From assembly GCA_965199285.1 (NCBI GenBank), contig OZ240687.1, forward strand, positions 1,922,001-1,986,000: 64,000 nt of DNA, in the 5' to 3' direction. This document shows, one piece after another, positions 53,806 through 61,209 of the stretch. A model generated the notes under the pieces. It had not been told where the DNA came from, ran no database searches, and saw nothing but the letters and a program-made list of their open reading frames with translations. Source of the stretch: CBDDGJ01 sp965199285 (GTDB taxonomy: Bacteria > Pseudomonadota > Alphaproteobacteria > RS24). Every line of letters begins with the position of its first letter. The stretch's first letter is position 1. A program made the position numbers and the translations under genes.

Positions 53806-54168
53806 ATGATGCGGTATGTAGGCAAACTTATTGATGCATTTCTTATAGCGATAGGGGTATGGTTTTATATTTCCCCTATTGCTAACTTACCAGAGACAGC
53901 GTTTCTAATTTCATTGGTCATGTTAGTATGGTTTTTATCCACCTTCTTTCCATGGAAGGAAAAGGGAGATGTCTTTACCAAAAGCCGTTTGGAAAACCCT
54001 TTCGTCTGGTATGTTCGTTATGGAGTTGTATGTAGTAGTGGTTCTGTGTGGTATTTTAATTATTCTCATATAACAATAGGCGAACTTATTATCAGCACTG
54101 CTGTGACTATTGTACTGGGTATGTTACTTGCTATTTGTTTTAAGAAGACAATCTGGAAAAATTACTAA
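53806..54168 (+). CDS. Putative orphan immunity membrane protein 7
   Basis: A 120-residue protein of the same family (FLIAIGVWFYISPIANLPET and SGSVWYFNYSHITIGELIIS), with four membrane segments. No peptide gene precedes it. The DNA just before the start (CTTCCCACTATTTATGATG) is the end of immunity gene 3, another recombination scar. Start ATG 53806 lies inside that scar, without a clear ribosome site. Confidence 0.62.
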   Translation: MMRYVGKLIDAFLIAIGVWFYISPIANLPETAFLISLVMLVWFLSTFFPWKEKGDVFTKSRLENPFVWYVRYGVVCSSGSVWYFNYSHITIGELIISTAVTIVLGMLLAICFKKTIWKNY

Positions 54169-54294
54169 AACCCAGTATTTGATTATTACAACATAATTAA
54201 ATACCTATATCATCCTCCAATTTCTCATAGATTCCTCATCGGATAGTGTGCCCCTTAATAACATATGCTGAAATTTAAATTATAAAGCTTGACT

Positions 54295-54378
54295 ATGCAT
54301 CTTATATCCAGATATGCCTCAAGCGTTCTTACGAACCTTAATGATTGTCTGCCATTTATTCAGAGTTTGCATTTTTAA
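54295..54378 (+). pseudogene. Truncated copy of the acyltransferase 5' end
   Basis: 28 codons starting MHLISRYASSVLTNLND against MHPISQYGSSDLTKFDEECL in the intact gene at 55280, then a stop. The upstream DNA is also shared (CTCCAATTTCTCATAGATT). A decayed duplication: peptide cassette 6 has apparently been inserted between two copies of this junction. Confidence 0.75.
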
Positions 54379-54430
54379 CTTTTATCCGTTTTAGACTTGA
54401 CAAATATATTATGGTGAAAATAACATGAAA

Positions 54431-54458
54431 TTGTCAATCACTTAATTTTAAGTATAAT
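54431..54458 (+). promoter_or_regulatory. Promoter of peptide cassette 6 (different from cassettes 1-5)
   Basis: TTGTCA (54431-54436), 16-base spacer, TATAAT (54453-54458). An alternative is TTGACA at 54397 with TAACAT 18 bases on. There is no G tract. The predicted 5' leader of the mRNA would be very short. Confidence 0.5.
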
Positions 54459-54475
54459 TTAGAAAGGAGAATGTG

Positions 54476-54796
54476 ATGCAAGTTTTAGCTTTGGAAGATG
54501 TGAATGAGTTTGAGAATGTGTCTGGCTATCCTCGCGAGTTGACAGAAGAAGAGTTGAAGCATGTGAATGGAGCGTGGGTAGCGAATGTCGCCGGTGCAGC
54601 AGTTGGTGGTATAAGTGCCGGGTTCGGTGCATATGCTGCGGGAGCGAGTTGGACTGCGATAGGTTGGAGCGTCGCCGGTGGTGCTTTTGCAGGTGCATGG
54701 GCGCCGGTGTCTGCCTTTGGTACAGCCGCGAGGAATTTCGGGATTGGTGCAGGTGGTTCATTCGTGGGGAATGGAGCGGGCACAGCATATTTTTAA
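54476..54796 (+). CDS. Microcin-like peptide precursor 6
   Basis: A 106-residue precursor with a 33-residue leader (MQVLALEDVNEFENVSGYPR, then ELTEEELKHVNGA) and a 73-residue core starting WVANVAGAAVGGISAGFGAY, ending GNGAGTAYF. It is a paralogue of precursor 2 by core start and end. No Cys. AAAGGAG stands six bases before the ATG, the best ribosome site of the set; a GTG one codon earlier is possible. Cut expected after Gly-Ala. Confidence 0.85.
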   Translation: MQVLALEDVNEFENVSGYPRELTEEELKHVNGAWVANVAGAAVGGISAGFGAYAAGASWTAIGWSVAGGAFAGAWAPVSAFGTAARNFGIGAGGSFVGNGAGTAYF

Positions 54797-54811
54797 GTCT
54801 GATATAAACCT

Positions 54812-55027
54812 ATGATAATACCGTATATTAAGACACGTATTGGGCTTTTAGTTTTCTCAGCTGTGGCACTCGTTATATTATATTCTGTTACCTCAGAATC
54901 GCAAGCCGTTAGCAGCTGGGTACAGGGTTTGTTTATTTTTTTCCGAGTGCTCGCGCTTGTAACCTTGGGGCTTCTTTTAGGGGATGGTCTTGAATATTTT
55001 TATCGACGATTTATAAAAAAATCTTGA
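54812..55027 (+). CDS. Putative immunity membrane protein 8 (short)
   Basis: A 71-residue protein with two membrane helices (IGLLVFSAVALVILYSVTS; VQGLFIFFRVLALVTLGLLL) and a basic tail. It lies 15 bases after peptide 6. It is unlike the four-helix candidates. Immunity role by position only. Confidence 0.55.
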   Translation: MIIPYIKTRIGLLVFSAVALVILYSVTSESQAVSSWVQGLFIFFRVLALVTLGLLLGDGLEYFYRRFIKKS

Positions 55028-55279
55028 TGTCAACACTATGAGATAGCTTCAAGAAAACTGAAACGAGGAGTATTGAGTCTGCGTTGGCTTTTGAAGTTCA
55101 CTTTCCTAAAATTTGTTTGGAGAACAAAGGGTGTGAGTATGCTTTGCCAAATTCGATTCACCTGTGTTTATGGTCGCGTATCGACAGGAAACAATCAGCC
55201 TCCAATTTCTCATAGATTACTCATCGGATAGTGTACCCCTTAATAACATATGCTGAAATTTAATTAGTAAAGCTTAACT

Positions 55280-56299
55280 ATGCATCCTATATCCCAATAT
55301 GGCTCAAGTGATCTCACAAAATTTGATGAAGAATGTCTGTATGTTGGTTTGGTTGTGCAATTATGTGCACACGCATATGATGCAGAAGAGATTGCGGCAG
55401 GAGAATTTTTTGAGAAAGTAAAAATTGCAAAGTCATATAATCAGTTAGAAATATATGTGGATATGTTTTCTCAACCCTGTGGGTATTTTATTTGGGCAAA
55501 TATAAATGAGGAAGTTGAACAGAGATTATTAAGAGCAAAAAAAGAGCTGAAAGAACCGGCTAACTGGTCGTCTGGAGATAGGGTGTGGGTGGTTGATTTA
55601 GTAGCAACAAATAGTTATCTACCCTTTATTTTAGCTGATATGCGTGACAGATTATTACATGATAATAAGGTTCTTACCTATATGTCGCGTAGAAAGGGAA
55701 AATTAATTGCCAAAAGAGCGTATCGGAAAAAAGAGCTAAGTATATTTAATGATCAGGCTATCCCAAGACTGTCTGGCCTTGGCTGGAATTTCTCTGAGGA
55801 ACAACAGCAAGCACTTCAAAACCTTCATAAGGCTATGATGCCGAGGTTGAAACAAGCTGAAACCGTTGGTGCTGTGGTTGAGTGTTTTGTGAGAAATAAT
55901 CAGGATTCTCAATTATCCATTCATAAACTCTTTACCTCGATAATAACGCCGATATTACTTGGCCAGTATAAATTACTGCATGATGAGACCGGAGATGTGA
56001 TAGCATTTATTTCATGGGCGTATGTTTCAGATAAAACTTTAAATGATAAAATCAGAACTGCCGACCAATATCATCAAAGCGAATGGACTGAAGGGGATAG
56101 ACTGTGTTTCATAGAATATATAGGAGGAAACGATTTAGGTATTAAAGATGAATGGGGAAGTGCCATATTGGAAATTATTAATGATGAAGTTGAGGTTTAC
56201 ACTCATCCCTTATTTCTGGGAATGAAAGAACAGGGATATATTTGTTGGGATATACACAATTTCTATAATACCCTTATAAAAGGTAAATTTAATGCTTGA
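55280..56299 (+). CDS. Tandem HlyC/MchD-like toxin-activating acyltransferase
   Basis: A 339-residue protein, twice the length of HlyC, made of two HlyC-like units. Unit 1 has GYFIWANINEEVEQRL and WSSGDRVWVVDLVAT (residues 69-110); unit 2 has IAFISWAYVSDKTLND and WTEGDRLCFIEYIGG (241-283). HlyC needs a His and an Asp. The His is seen only in unit 2 (His215, SIHKLF); the Asp position is Asp106 in unit 1 but Glu279 in unit 2. In microcin loci the homologue (MchD/MceI) acts with MchC/MceJ in peptide modification. It overlaps the next gene by 8 bases. Confidence 0.8.
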   Translation: MHPISQYGSSDLTKFDEECLYVGLVVQLCAHAYDAEEIAAGEFFEKVKIAKSYNQLEIYVDMFSQPCGYFIWANINEEVEQRLLRAKKELKEPANWSSGDRVWVVDLVATNSYLPFILADMRDRLLHDNKVLTYMSRRKGKLIAKRAYRKKELSIFNDQAIPRLSGLGWNFSEEQQQALQNLHKAMMPRLKQAETVGAVVECFVRNNQDSQLSIHKLFTSIITPILLGQYKLLHDETGDVIAFISWAYVSDKTLNDKIRTADQYHQSEWTEGDRLCFIEYIGGNDLGIKDEWGSAILEIINDEVEVYTHPLFLGMKEQGYICWDIHNFYNTLIKGKFNA

Positions 56300-57746
56300 A
56301 ATTAATTCTTTCTCAAATCTATCTAAGGGTGTATCGGATTATTTTTTTGCAAATGAGATTTCATCTGCCCCTGTAAAGTTGAAGAAAATATCTGAAAAAA
56401 GTCAGATATTATGGCTGAATGAGCGCCTTCTTAAAAATGATCCAAATTTTTTAAAGTGTGGGCAGAATAAAGAAGCTTATAAAAGGTATTTACTTGAAAA
56501 ATGCGCGTTCATAACTGCAAAGCAGGAGTTTGATGAAATTGGTTGGGCAGACCGATATGGTGGAATAGGCATTGGTATGAATGGTGGTAGTGGTAGAGCT
56601 GTTCTTCTCAATGGATACAATATAAAAGGGGTAGGAAAAACAGAGTTAATAGGTGTAGGAACTGATGAACACCATGCTTCCGGCGGAGCATATCTTGAAG
56701 AGGCAATGAGAGAGACAATTTTTTCGGAAATAATCGACCAAAGGTATCCTCATGGTGCGGTTAGCACTATAGCGATAATTGATACCGGGATAAATCACGA
56801 TTGGCCTGAAGACATATCGGATATTCCTTCTGAACGACGGGTATTAATAATCAGACCATCTTTCTTGAGACCGGCACATTTTGAAAGGGCGTTTCTTCAC
56901 AGGGCAGATAATAAAAAAGTAGGATATATTGACACACAAAGAGTGAAAAACAATATTGAGAAACTGATTGAATTTGGAGATTTAAAAGAAATTTACTCTA
57001 ATTTGTTTCTGAACTGGTCTGAGCAATTAGCATTTTCTTTGGCGAGCCGACTGTCTCATGGGGCGGACACTTCATCTAATATAACTTTGGATGGGAAAAT
57101 TGTTGATTTTGGTAGTTCATCTGCCTTACCTGGCTGGTACTCTGTAACAATAGCAGAAAACATGACAACCACAGGTTTTGAATTGCTGCCTTTACAGAAC
57201 ATAATACTATCGATTTTTTACTATTTGGAAAGATATACAGATGGTAGTTTTAACGCGCCCAAGATTTTGGATAGACTATTTAGAGAAATTTTCGAAAAGT
57301 ATAATTATCTCTTCGGTTTGGAGTTTTTAAAGAGATGTGGGGTTGATGAAGGTGATATTAGTAAAACTAACTATGATATGAATAATTTATTAAATGTAAT
57401 TATGCCTGTATATCGCTATTATGCACGCGAAAGAATTTTTCTTACTAATGATTATATACCCCCCAAAGTTAAATGGGATTTCGGTAATTTGTGGGATGAC
57501 ATCCCGCCAAGACACCTTAGAGATTTAAGAAAACAACTTGATGGAATTGTAACTCACCAAATTAAAAACTTCAAAGAAAGAAGTGAAGTATTTAGAAAGA
57601 TAATGCATGATTTTAATTTAAGAGTTTTATCGAAAAGGATTCACGAAAATATTAACAAACACCAAGATGCTCATTTAAATGTTGATGCTAATATCATTGA
57701 GTACATTATATCCCACGAGGTGAGATCTTATTTAAACGGAACATGA
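56292..57746 (+). CDS. SelO/YdiU-like protein, probable MchC/MceJ counterpart
   Basis: A 484-residue protein. Blocks similar to SelO/YdiU pseudokinase AMP-transferases appear in order: GSGRAVLL (99-106), LIGVGTDEHH (119-128), AMRETIFSEI (138-147), RPSFLRPAHFERAFLHR (188-204), HGADTSSN (256-263) and VDFG (271-274), matching SelO LKGAG, RESLASEA, APSHLRFGHFEHF, HGVMNTDN and LDYG. The Lys of LKGAG is Ile here. The gene is coupled to the acyltransferase. In siderophore microcins this gene pair carries out ATP-dependent modification of the peptide C-terminus; the same is possible here. Family call by eye. Confidence 0.65.
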   Translation: MLEINSFSNLSKGVSDYFFANEISSAPVKLKKISEKSQILWLNERLLKNDPNFLKCGQNKEAYKRYLLEKCAFITAKQEFDEIGWADRYGGIGIGMNGGSGRAVLLNGYNIKGVGKTELIGVGTDEHHASGGAYLEEAMRETIFSEIIDQRYPHGAVSTIAIIDTGINHDWPEDISDIPSERRVLIIRPSFLRPAHFERAFLHRADNKKVGYIDTQRVKNNIEKLIEFGDLKEIYSNLFLNWSEQLAFSLASRLSHGADTSSNITLDGKIVDFGSSSALPGWYSVTIAENMTTTGFELLPLQNIILSIFYYLERYTDGSFNAPKILDRLFREIFEKYNYLFGLEFLKRCGVDEGDISKTNYDMNNLLNVIMPVYRYYARERIFLTNDYIPPKVKWDFGNLWDDIPPRHLRDLRKQLDGIVTHQIKNFKERSEVFRKIMHDFNLRVLSKRIHENINKHQDAHLNVDANIIEYIISHEVRSYLNGT

Positions 57747-57760
57747 TAAATTACCATGTC

Positions 57761-59191
57761 TTATTCTGAATCATAAATTTCTTTATACTTTTTTATCGAT
57801 TTTGACCATGAAAACTTACAAGATTTCACTTGTTTTTGTAGCTTAGCTTTCAGATTAACATCACTCATTACATCTTGTATTTTTTCGAAAATAGTTACCA
57901 AACTGTCACCCCCAATTCCAGTATAGTGGAATGAATTCCCATGAAAATCAGGATCGGATAATATATCTTTGGTCGTGTCAAAGTATCCTCCGGTCGGAAT
58001 AATAATCGGGATACTCCCGAAATACATTGCGTAAAGGGCACTGTATCCGAATGGCTCATATTTAGAAATAGCAAAATATAGGTCTGAGCCAGCAAGAATT
58101 AATTTTTCTAACTTTTGGTCATGCCCTTTCACAAACATTATACTTTTTGGGTATAAAGATTGTAAATGAGTAAGTTTTTTTTCATATTCTTTGTTTCCTT
58201 GTGCATGAAAAGCAAATTGAAAGCCTCTTTTAACCAGTTCCGGAATCACATTTAAGATTAAAGAAATATTTTTCTGATCTGCTATTCGATTAGTAAATCC
58301 AACCAACATTGCATTTTGCTCAACGGCTAAACCAAAGTTTTTTTGAATTGCGAGTTTACATTCTCCTTTATCGTTGAGGTCTATTGCTTTATCTAAGAAA
58401 TTATAATTCTCTTTCCTTTTGCTGAGACGAGAATAATTAATCCCGTTTGCAATTGCGGTAACCTCTTTTCCAGATATATGTAAAAATCTGGGAAGGCGTA
58501 CATGGGGATCCCTAGTAGTCAATTCTATTGCATATTTTTCACTAACTGTTGTTATATGATCGGCGCATTGAATACCTCTTTCCAAAAAAGACAATGTATC
58601 ACCGCCAATAAGTGAATTTTTATTGTACTTAATTTTCAGCTCAGATAAAGTTGAAGTTATACCTCTAAAGCTTCCAGAATATGATGCATTATGTATTGTG
58701 AATACCTTCTTAATTGGGAAGTCTTTTGGCAACATTTCAAAGGATAGTCCAGTATGCCAATCATGAGCGTGGAGAATGTCCGGTTTCCAACCATAGTCAA
58801 TATGATTTCTGATAAGGTAAGCTGTAGCGTGACAGAGAGAATAGAAGCGAACTAGTCTAATTTTCCTATCCTTAGGATATATTGCTCGGGAATTATACCG
58901 ATAAATAGGGTCTATAAAAACAAATGAATACGGGTAATTATTACTTTTCGAAGCTAATATTTTATACGAAAAGACCTCTGATATTTTAACATGGGCAATT
59001 TCTTCTAAATTAGATTCAAAATGCTTTTTTACACAATCATAAGCTGGCATAATAATTCTAATATCAAAACCTTGGCGTTTTAACTGATCAGTTAAATCTG
59101 AAATCATATCTGCCAGTCCGCCAGTCTTTGCAAAAGGATAAAATTCTGCACACGCTATAAGAATTGATTGTGTTTTTTTCACTTGTTCCAT
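57761..59191 (-). CDS. GT5 glycosyltransferase, glycogen/starch synthase-like (GlgA)
   Basis: A 476-residue protein of GlgA length. The ADP-glucose lysine motif is FAKTGGLADMISDL near residue 20 (K-T-G-G-L). Then ILHAHDWHTGLSFEM near 140, KVFTIHNASYSGSFRG, SFLERGIQCADHITTVSEKY and the C-terminal YEPFGYSALYAMYFGS with IPTGGYFDTTKD. It converges on the SelO-like gene with a 14-base gap. It may be independent cargo, or a sugar-adding enzyme for the peptides, as class IIb loci also have a glycosyltransferase, though of another family. Role unresolved. Confidence 0.82.
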   Translation of the reverse strand: MEQVKKTQSILIACAEFYPFAKTGGLADMISDLTDQLKRQGFDIRIIMPAYDCVKKHFESNLEEIAHVKISEVFSYKILASKSNNYPYSFVFIDPIYRYNSRAIYPKDRKIRLVRFYSLCHATAYLIRNHIDYGWKPDILHAHDWHTGLSFEMLPKDFPIKKVFTIHNASYSGSFRGITSTLSELKIKYNKNSLIGGDTLSFLERGIQCADHITTVSEKYAIELTTRDPHVRLPRFLHISGKEVTAIANGINYSRLSKRKENYNFLDKAIDLNDKGECKLAIQKNFGLAVEQNAMLVGFTNRIADQKNISLILNVIPELVKRGFQFAFHAQGNKEYEKKLTHLQSLYPKSIMFVKGHDQKLEKLILAGSDLYFAISKYEPFGYSALYAMYFGSIPIIIPTGGYFDTTKDILSDPDFHGNSFHYTGIGGDSLVTIFEKIQDVMSDVNLKAKLQKQVKSCKFSWSKSIKKYKEIYDSE

Positions 59192-59298
59192 TTACCTTCA
59201 AAATTAATTCAACGAATGCCGAGTATTTGCGCTTAAATACCTTTTATGCTCAGACCAAACAAATCGTAGAAATAGAAAACTTACTTTGAAAATTATAA

Positions 59299-59670
59299 CT
59301 AGCTCGTTAATTTAATTTCGTTAATTCTTTGTTTAGCTTCTTTAAGCAGTTTATCAACTTCTTCCTGAGACATATTCATTGCAGTTGCTCTCCAGTGTGC
59401 AAAAGAGGTTATTGCTGCCAAGGCTATTCTTTCATTAAGTAAATTTTCGTCATTATTTTCCTGTAATCGACTAACAATGGTTTCAATTAAATCACCACCT
59501 CCTAACCTACTAGCCTTGTCTAAGCCATCATAATTGCTCACCACTGCTTCTATAATAAGCCTTATTAATGTGCTTGCATTTTGGCCATTTTCTTTTGCTA
59601 TTTCATCAATTTTGCTTGCCGTTTCAGGAGACAATCTAATGCCTCTCGATATGCTTTGACGGTTACCCAT
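59299..59670 (-). CDS. Ribbon-helix-helix DNA-binding protein, relaxosome accessory candidate
   Basis: A 123-residue protein. The N-terminus (SISRGIRLSPETASKIDEIA, then ENGQNASTLIRLIIEAVV) is a classic RHH fold: a strand, two helices and a conserved A/S-x-x-I-R. A helical C-terminal half follows. RHH proteins such as TraY and MobC help the relaxase at oriT and repress their own genes. Just upstream is a run of spaced GTGCAC sites. The link to conjugation is inferred from this layout and the traI gene on the same element. Confidence 0.65.
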   Translation of the reverse strand: MGNRQSISRGIRLSPETASKIDEIAKENGQNASTLIRLIIEAVVSNYDGLDKASRLGGGDLIETIVSRLQENNDENLLNERIALAAITSFAHWRATAMNMSQEEVDKLLKEAKQRINEIKLTS

Positions 59671-60309
59671 TTCTATTTTCTCCAGTTTTTACCAAAATTC
59701 CAGCGTGCACAAAAAATTAAGAATAAAATGCATCATTGTCAATGTATGACAAGTGTGCACGAATGCGCAACGCTGTAACAGTTGGTTTTATTGGGTATCT
59801 TTGGTGTGCACACTTGTTGCACAAAATAGGAAGTGCGAGAATTAGTGTGCACAAGCGAATGTGCACGGAAAGCATAAAAACCTTAGAAATGCAGGGTGTT
59901 GCGCGTTGCGCACTTTGGTGCATGTGGTATGATAGGGGTAGTTGGGAAGAAGGTATTTTGAGGGATGGGATTTCAATATTATTTTCTGGTGAGGATTTAT
60001 TTTTAATTTTCAAGAAAAGCCGATAGTGGCGATTGAACGGCGAAAATTTTAATGTTGATTTTTGAGAGAATTTGACGATTAAATTACGGTGAATTTATGT
60101 AAAATTGTGCTGCTGAAATGTGATTTTCATAACTGCTATTTCTGAGGGTGATTGGGAGTAAAATTTTGCATCGAGGGAAATTTCAAATTCATCGTAAGAC
60201 TGATGGCAATACGTATATAGGGCTTTATTTTGAGGGGTATGATTTTTTAGCTGAGGCATAAAAAAAGCCCGATGCAATGCTGGGAGGTACATCGCATCGG
60301 ACAGGGAAA
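59671..60309. other. Non-coding region with GTGCAC motifs; oriT or operator candidate
   Basis: About 640 bases. GTGCAC occurs at 59705, 59755, 59806, 59847 and 59861; the one at 59804-59813 extends to GTGTGCACAC, a perfect 10-base palindrome. The first gaps are 50 and 51 bases, close to five helical turns. The rest (60,000-60,255) is AT-rich without a convincing gene, and the right end holds a terminator. A 96-residue frame over 59736-60026 lacks protein character. Confidence 0.5.
60258..60301 (-). terminator. Rho-independent terminator of the small minus-strand gene
   Basis: On the minus strand CCGATGC ... GCATCGG forms a 7-bp stem (60294-60300 with 60269-60275) followed by GC and a run of seven T, directly after the stop of the gene at 60310. 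Confidence 0.8.
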
Positions 60310-60612
60310 TTATTCAGCTAAAGTGACATCGACATAGCCGTGTCCTTCGGCGAGTATCCAGCGTCCATTTTTCGCTTTCTGATAAGTAGCGACACTGGTA
60401 TTGATAAGATGTTCAAATTCCTCGCGGGCGGTATCGCTTGTTGCGATTTCGAGCATTTTCGAGATGCCGAATTTTTTGAGAAAACCTATGCAATTATTTT
60501 TTGCAAGCTCTGCATTCGCGATTGTATCCCACTCATAGACATAGACCTGAAATTTCTGTCCGGCCTTTTGCAGTGTGAAGCCGATAGTGTTGTAAGTGTT
60601 TTTCTTTGACAT
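60310..60612 (-). CDS. Hypothetical 100-residue protein
   Basis: A soluble protein starting MSKKNTYNTIGFTLQKAGQK and ending HGYVDVTLAE. I start it at 60612 because GGAGGA lies five bases upstream; an ATG four codons earlier overlaps that ribosome site. No family recognised. It has its own terminator, so it is expressed as a single gene. Confidence 0.65.
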   Translation of the reverse strand: MSKKNTYNTIGFTLQKAGQKFQVYVYEWDTIANAELAKNNCIGFLKKFGISKMLEIATSDTAREEFEHLINTSVATYQKAKNGRWILAEGHGYVDVTLAE

Positions 60613-60934
60613 AATGTCCTCCATGTTGTTATGCGAGCCTGCTTTGTGCTTCCCGTCATAACCCCAAAGGTCACGCTCGACGCAATCTGTCAGTTTTGGA
60701 AATTACAATAATAAAATGGGTGAAAATTTTCAGGATTGTTACGCTAGGGAGGCTTCCGGCTTTGCCGGTTAGCCGAACTTACGAAAGAATTTTGAAAATT
60801 TTATCGCTTCTGAATTTTCCAAAACCCGTAACTTGTGGAGGACTTGCTTAGCTGAGCTTGTCGGCTTTGCCGGCATTAGCTCTGCTAGCGAGTTGACAGA
60901 TGAGTAAGCGTGATAAGATGGGGTATGACGGAAG
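60613..60934. other. Intergenic with short GC-rich hairpins
   Basis: No gene. CTTCCGGCTTTGCCGG (near 60750) and GTCGGCTTTGCCGGC (near 60870) are two related hairpins. The motif AACTTACGAAAGAATTTT (60777) recurs slightly changed at about 62410 (AACTTAGGAAAGAATTTT). These may be backbone regulatory repeats shared by the two maintenance operons. Confidence 0.45.
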
Positions 60935-61189
60935 CTATAGGAATTTTATTATGAAGCTAACAAGGGTGATGATAATCGTGGTTTGAATAAATAAGGCACT
61001 AACCATCCATTTCATTAATTCGGATTTAAGGGCCTCAATAGCGAGCTGTATATCCTGCTTTGTTGCAAGATTTGAACTCATAGCACTAGCTTGAACATAA
61101 ACAATAGCTTCAGCTTGCTTTTCATCCATACCAGCTTCTGTCAGTCGCCTAACGCTCATATGCGTATCAAAATTCACCGTCTCACTCAT
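60935..61189 (-). CDS. DUF1640-like coiled-coil membrane protein
   Basis: An 84-residue protein: VNFDTHMSVRRLTEAGMDEK, then QAEAIVYVQASAM, LATKQDIQLAIEALKSELMK and one C-terminal membrane helix. The order FDTH..RL..AGM...QAEAI, then LATK.D, is the small DUF1640 pattern. Such proteins are common beside plasmid and ICE genes; function unknown. Confidence 0.78.
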   Translation of the reverse strand: MSETVNFDTHMSVRRLTEAGMDEKQAEAIVYVQASAMSSNLATKQDIQLAIEALKSELMKWMVSALFIQTTIIITLVSFIIKFL

Positions 61190-61209
61190 GGGTCTAATAT
61201 AATCGATTT

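Larger units (their letters stand above)
54169..54475. other. Cassette junction: copied start of the acyltransferase gene, then promoter
   Basis: No complete gene. Bases 54214-54310 repeat the region 55199-55295 upstream of and into the acyltransferase gene. A broken 28-codon frame (54295-54378, MHLISRYASSVLTNLNDCLP) copies its first residues (MHPISQYGSSDLTK). Promoter-like elements of cassette 6 follow. Confidence 0.7.

Noticed and set aside
48696..54796. Glycine-rich peptides as RTX or structural proteins
   Set aside because: No GGxGxDxxx nonapeptides; each has a double-glycine-type leader next to a C39 exporter, which points to bacteriocin-type substrates.
48490..55300. The repeated blocks as a CRISPR array or an integron cassette array
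   Set aside because: Repeats are long, carry a promoter and coding start, and are separated by genes of variable size; no cas genes, integron integrase or attC-like sites are seen between cassettes.
56292..57746. Lanthipeptide synthetase or other RiPP enzyme
   Set aside because: No LanM/LanC zinc motifs, YcaO or radical SAM signatures; the visible blocks match SelO/YdiU instead.
59700..59870. GTGCAC sites as replication iterons of a plasmid
   Set aside because: Spacing is irregular after the third site and no replication initiator gene is adjacent; the RHH gene makes an operator or oriT role more likely.
59736..60026. A 96-codon frame over the GTGCAC region
   Set aside because: No ribosome site and a Cys/Arg/Met-rich product typical of a chance frame; the spaced motifs explain the region better.
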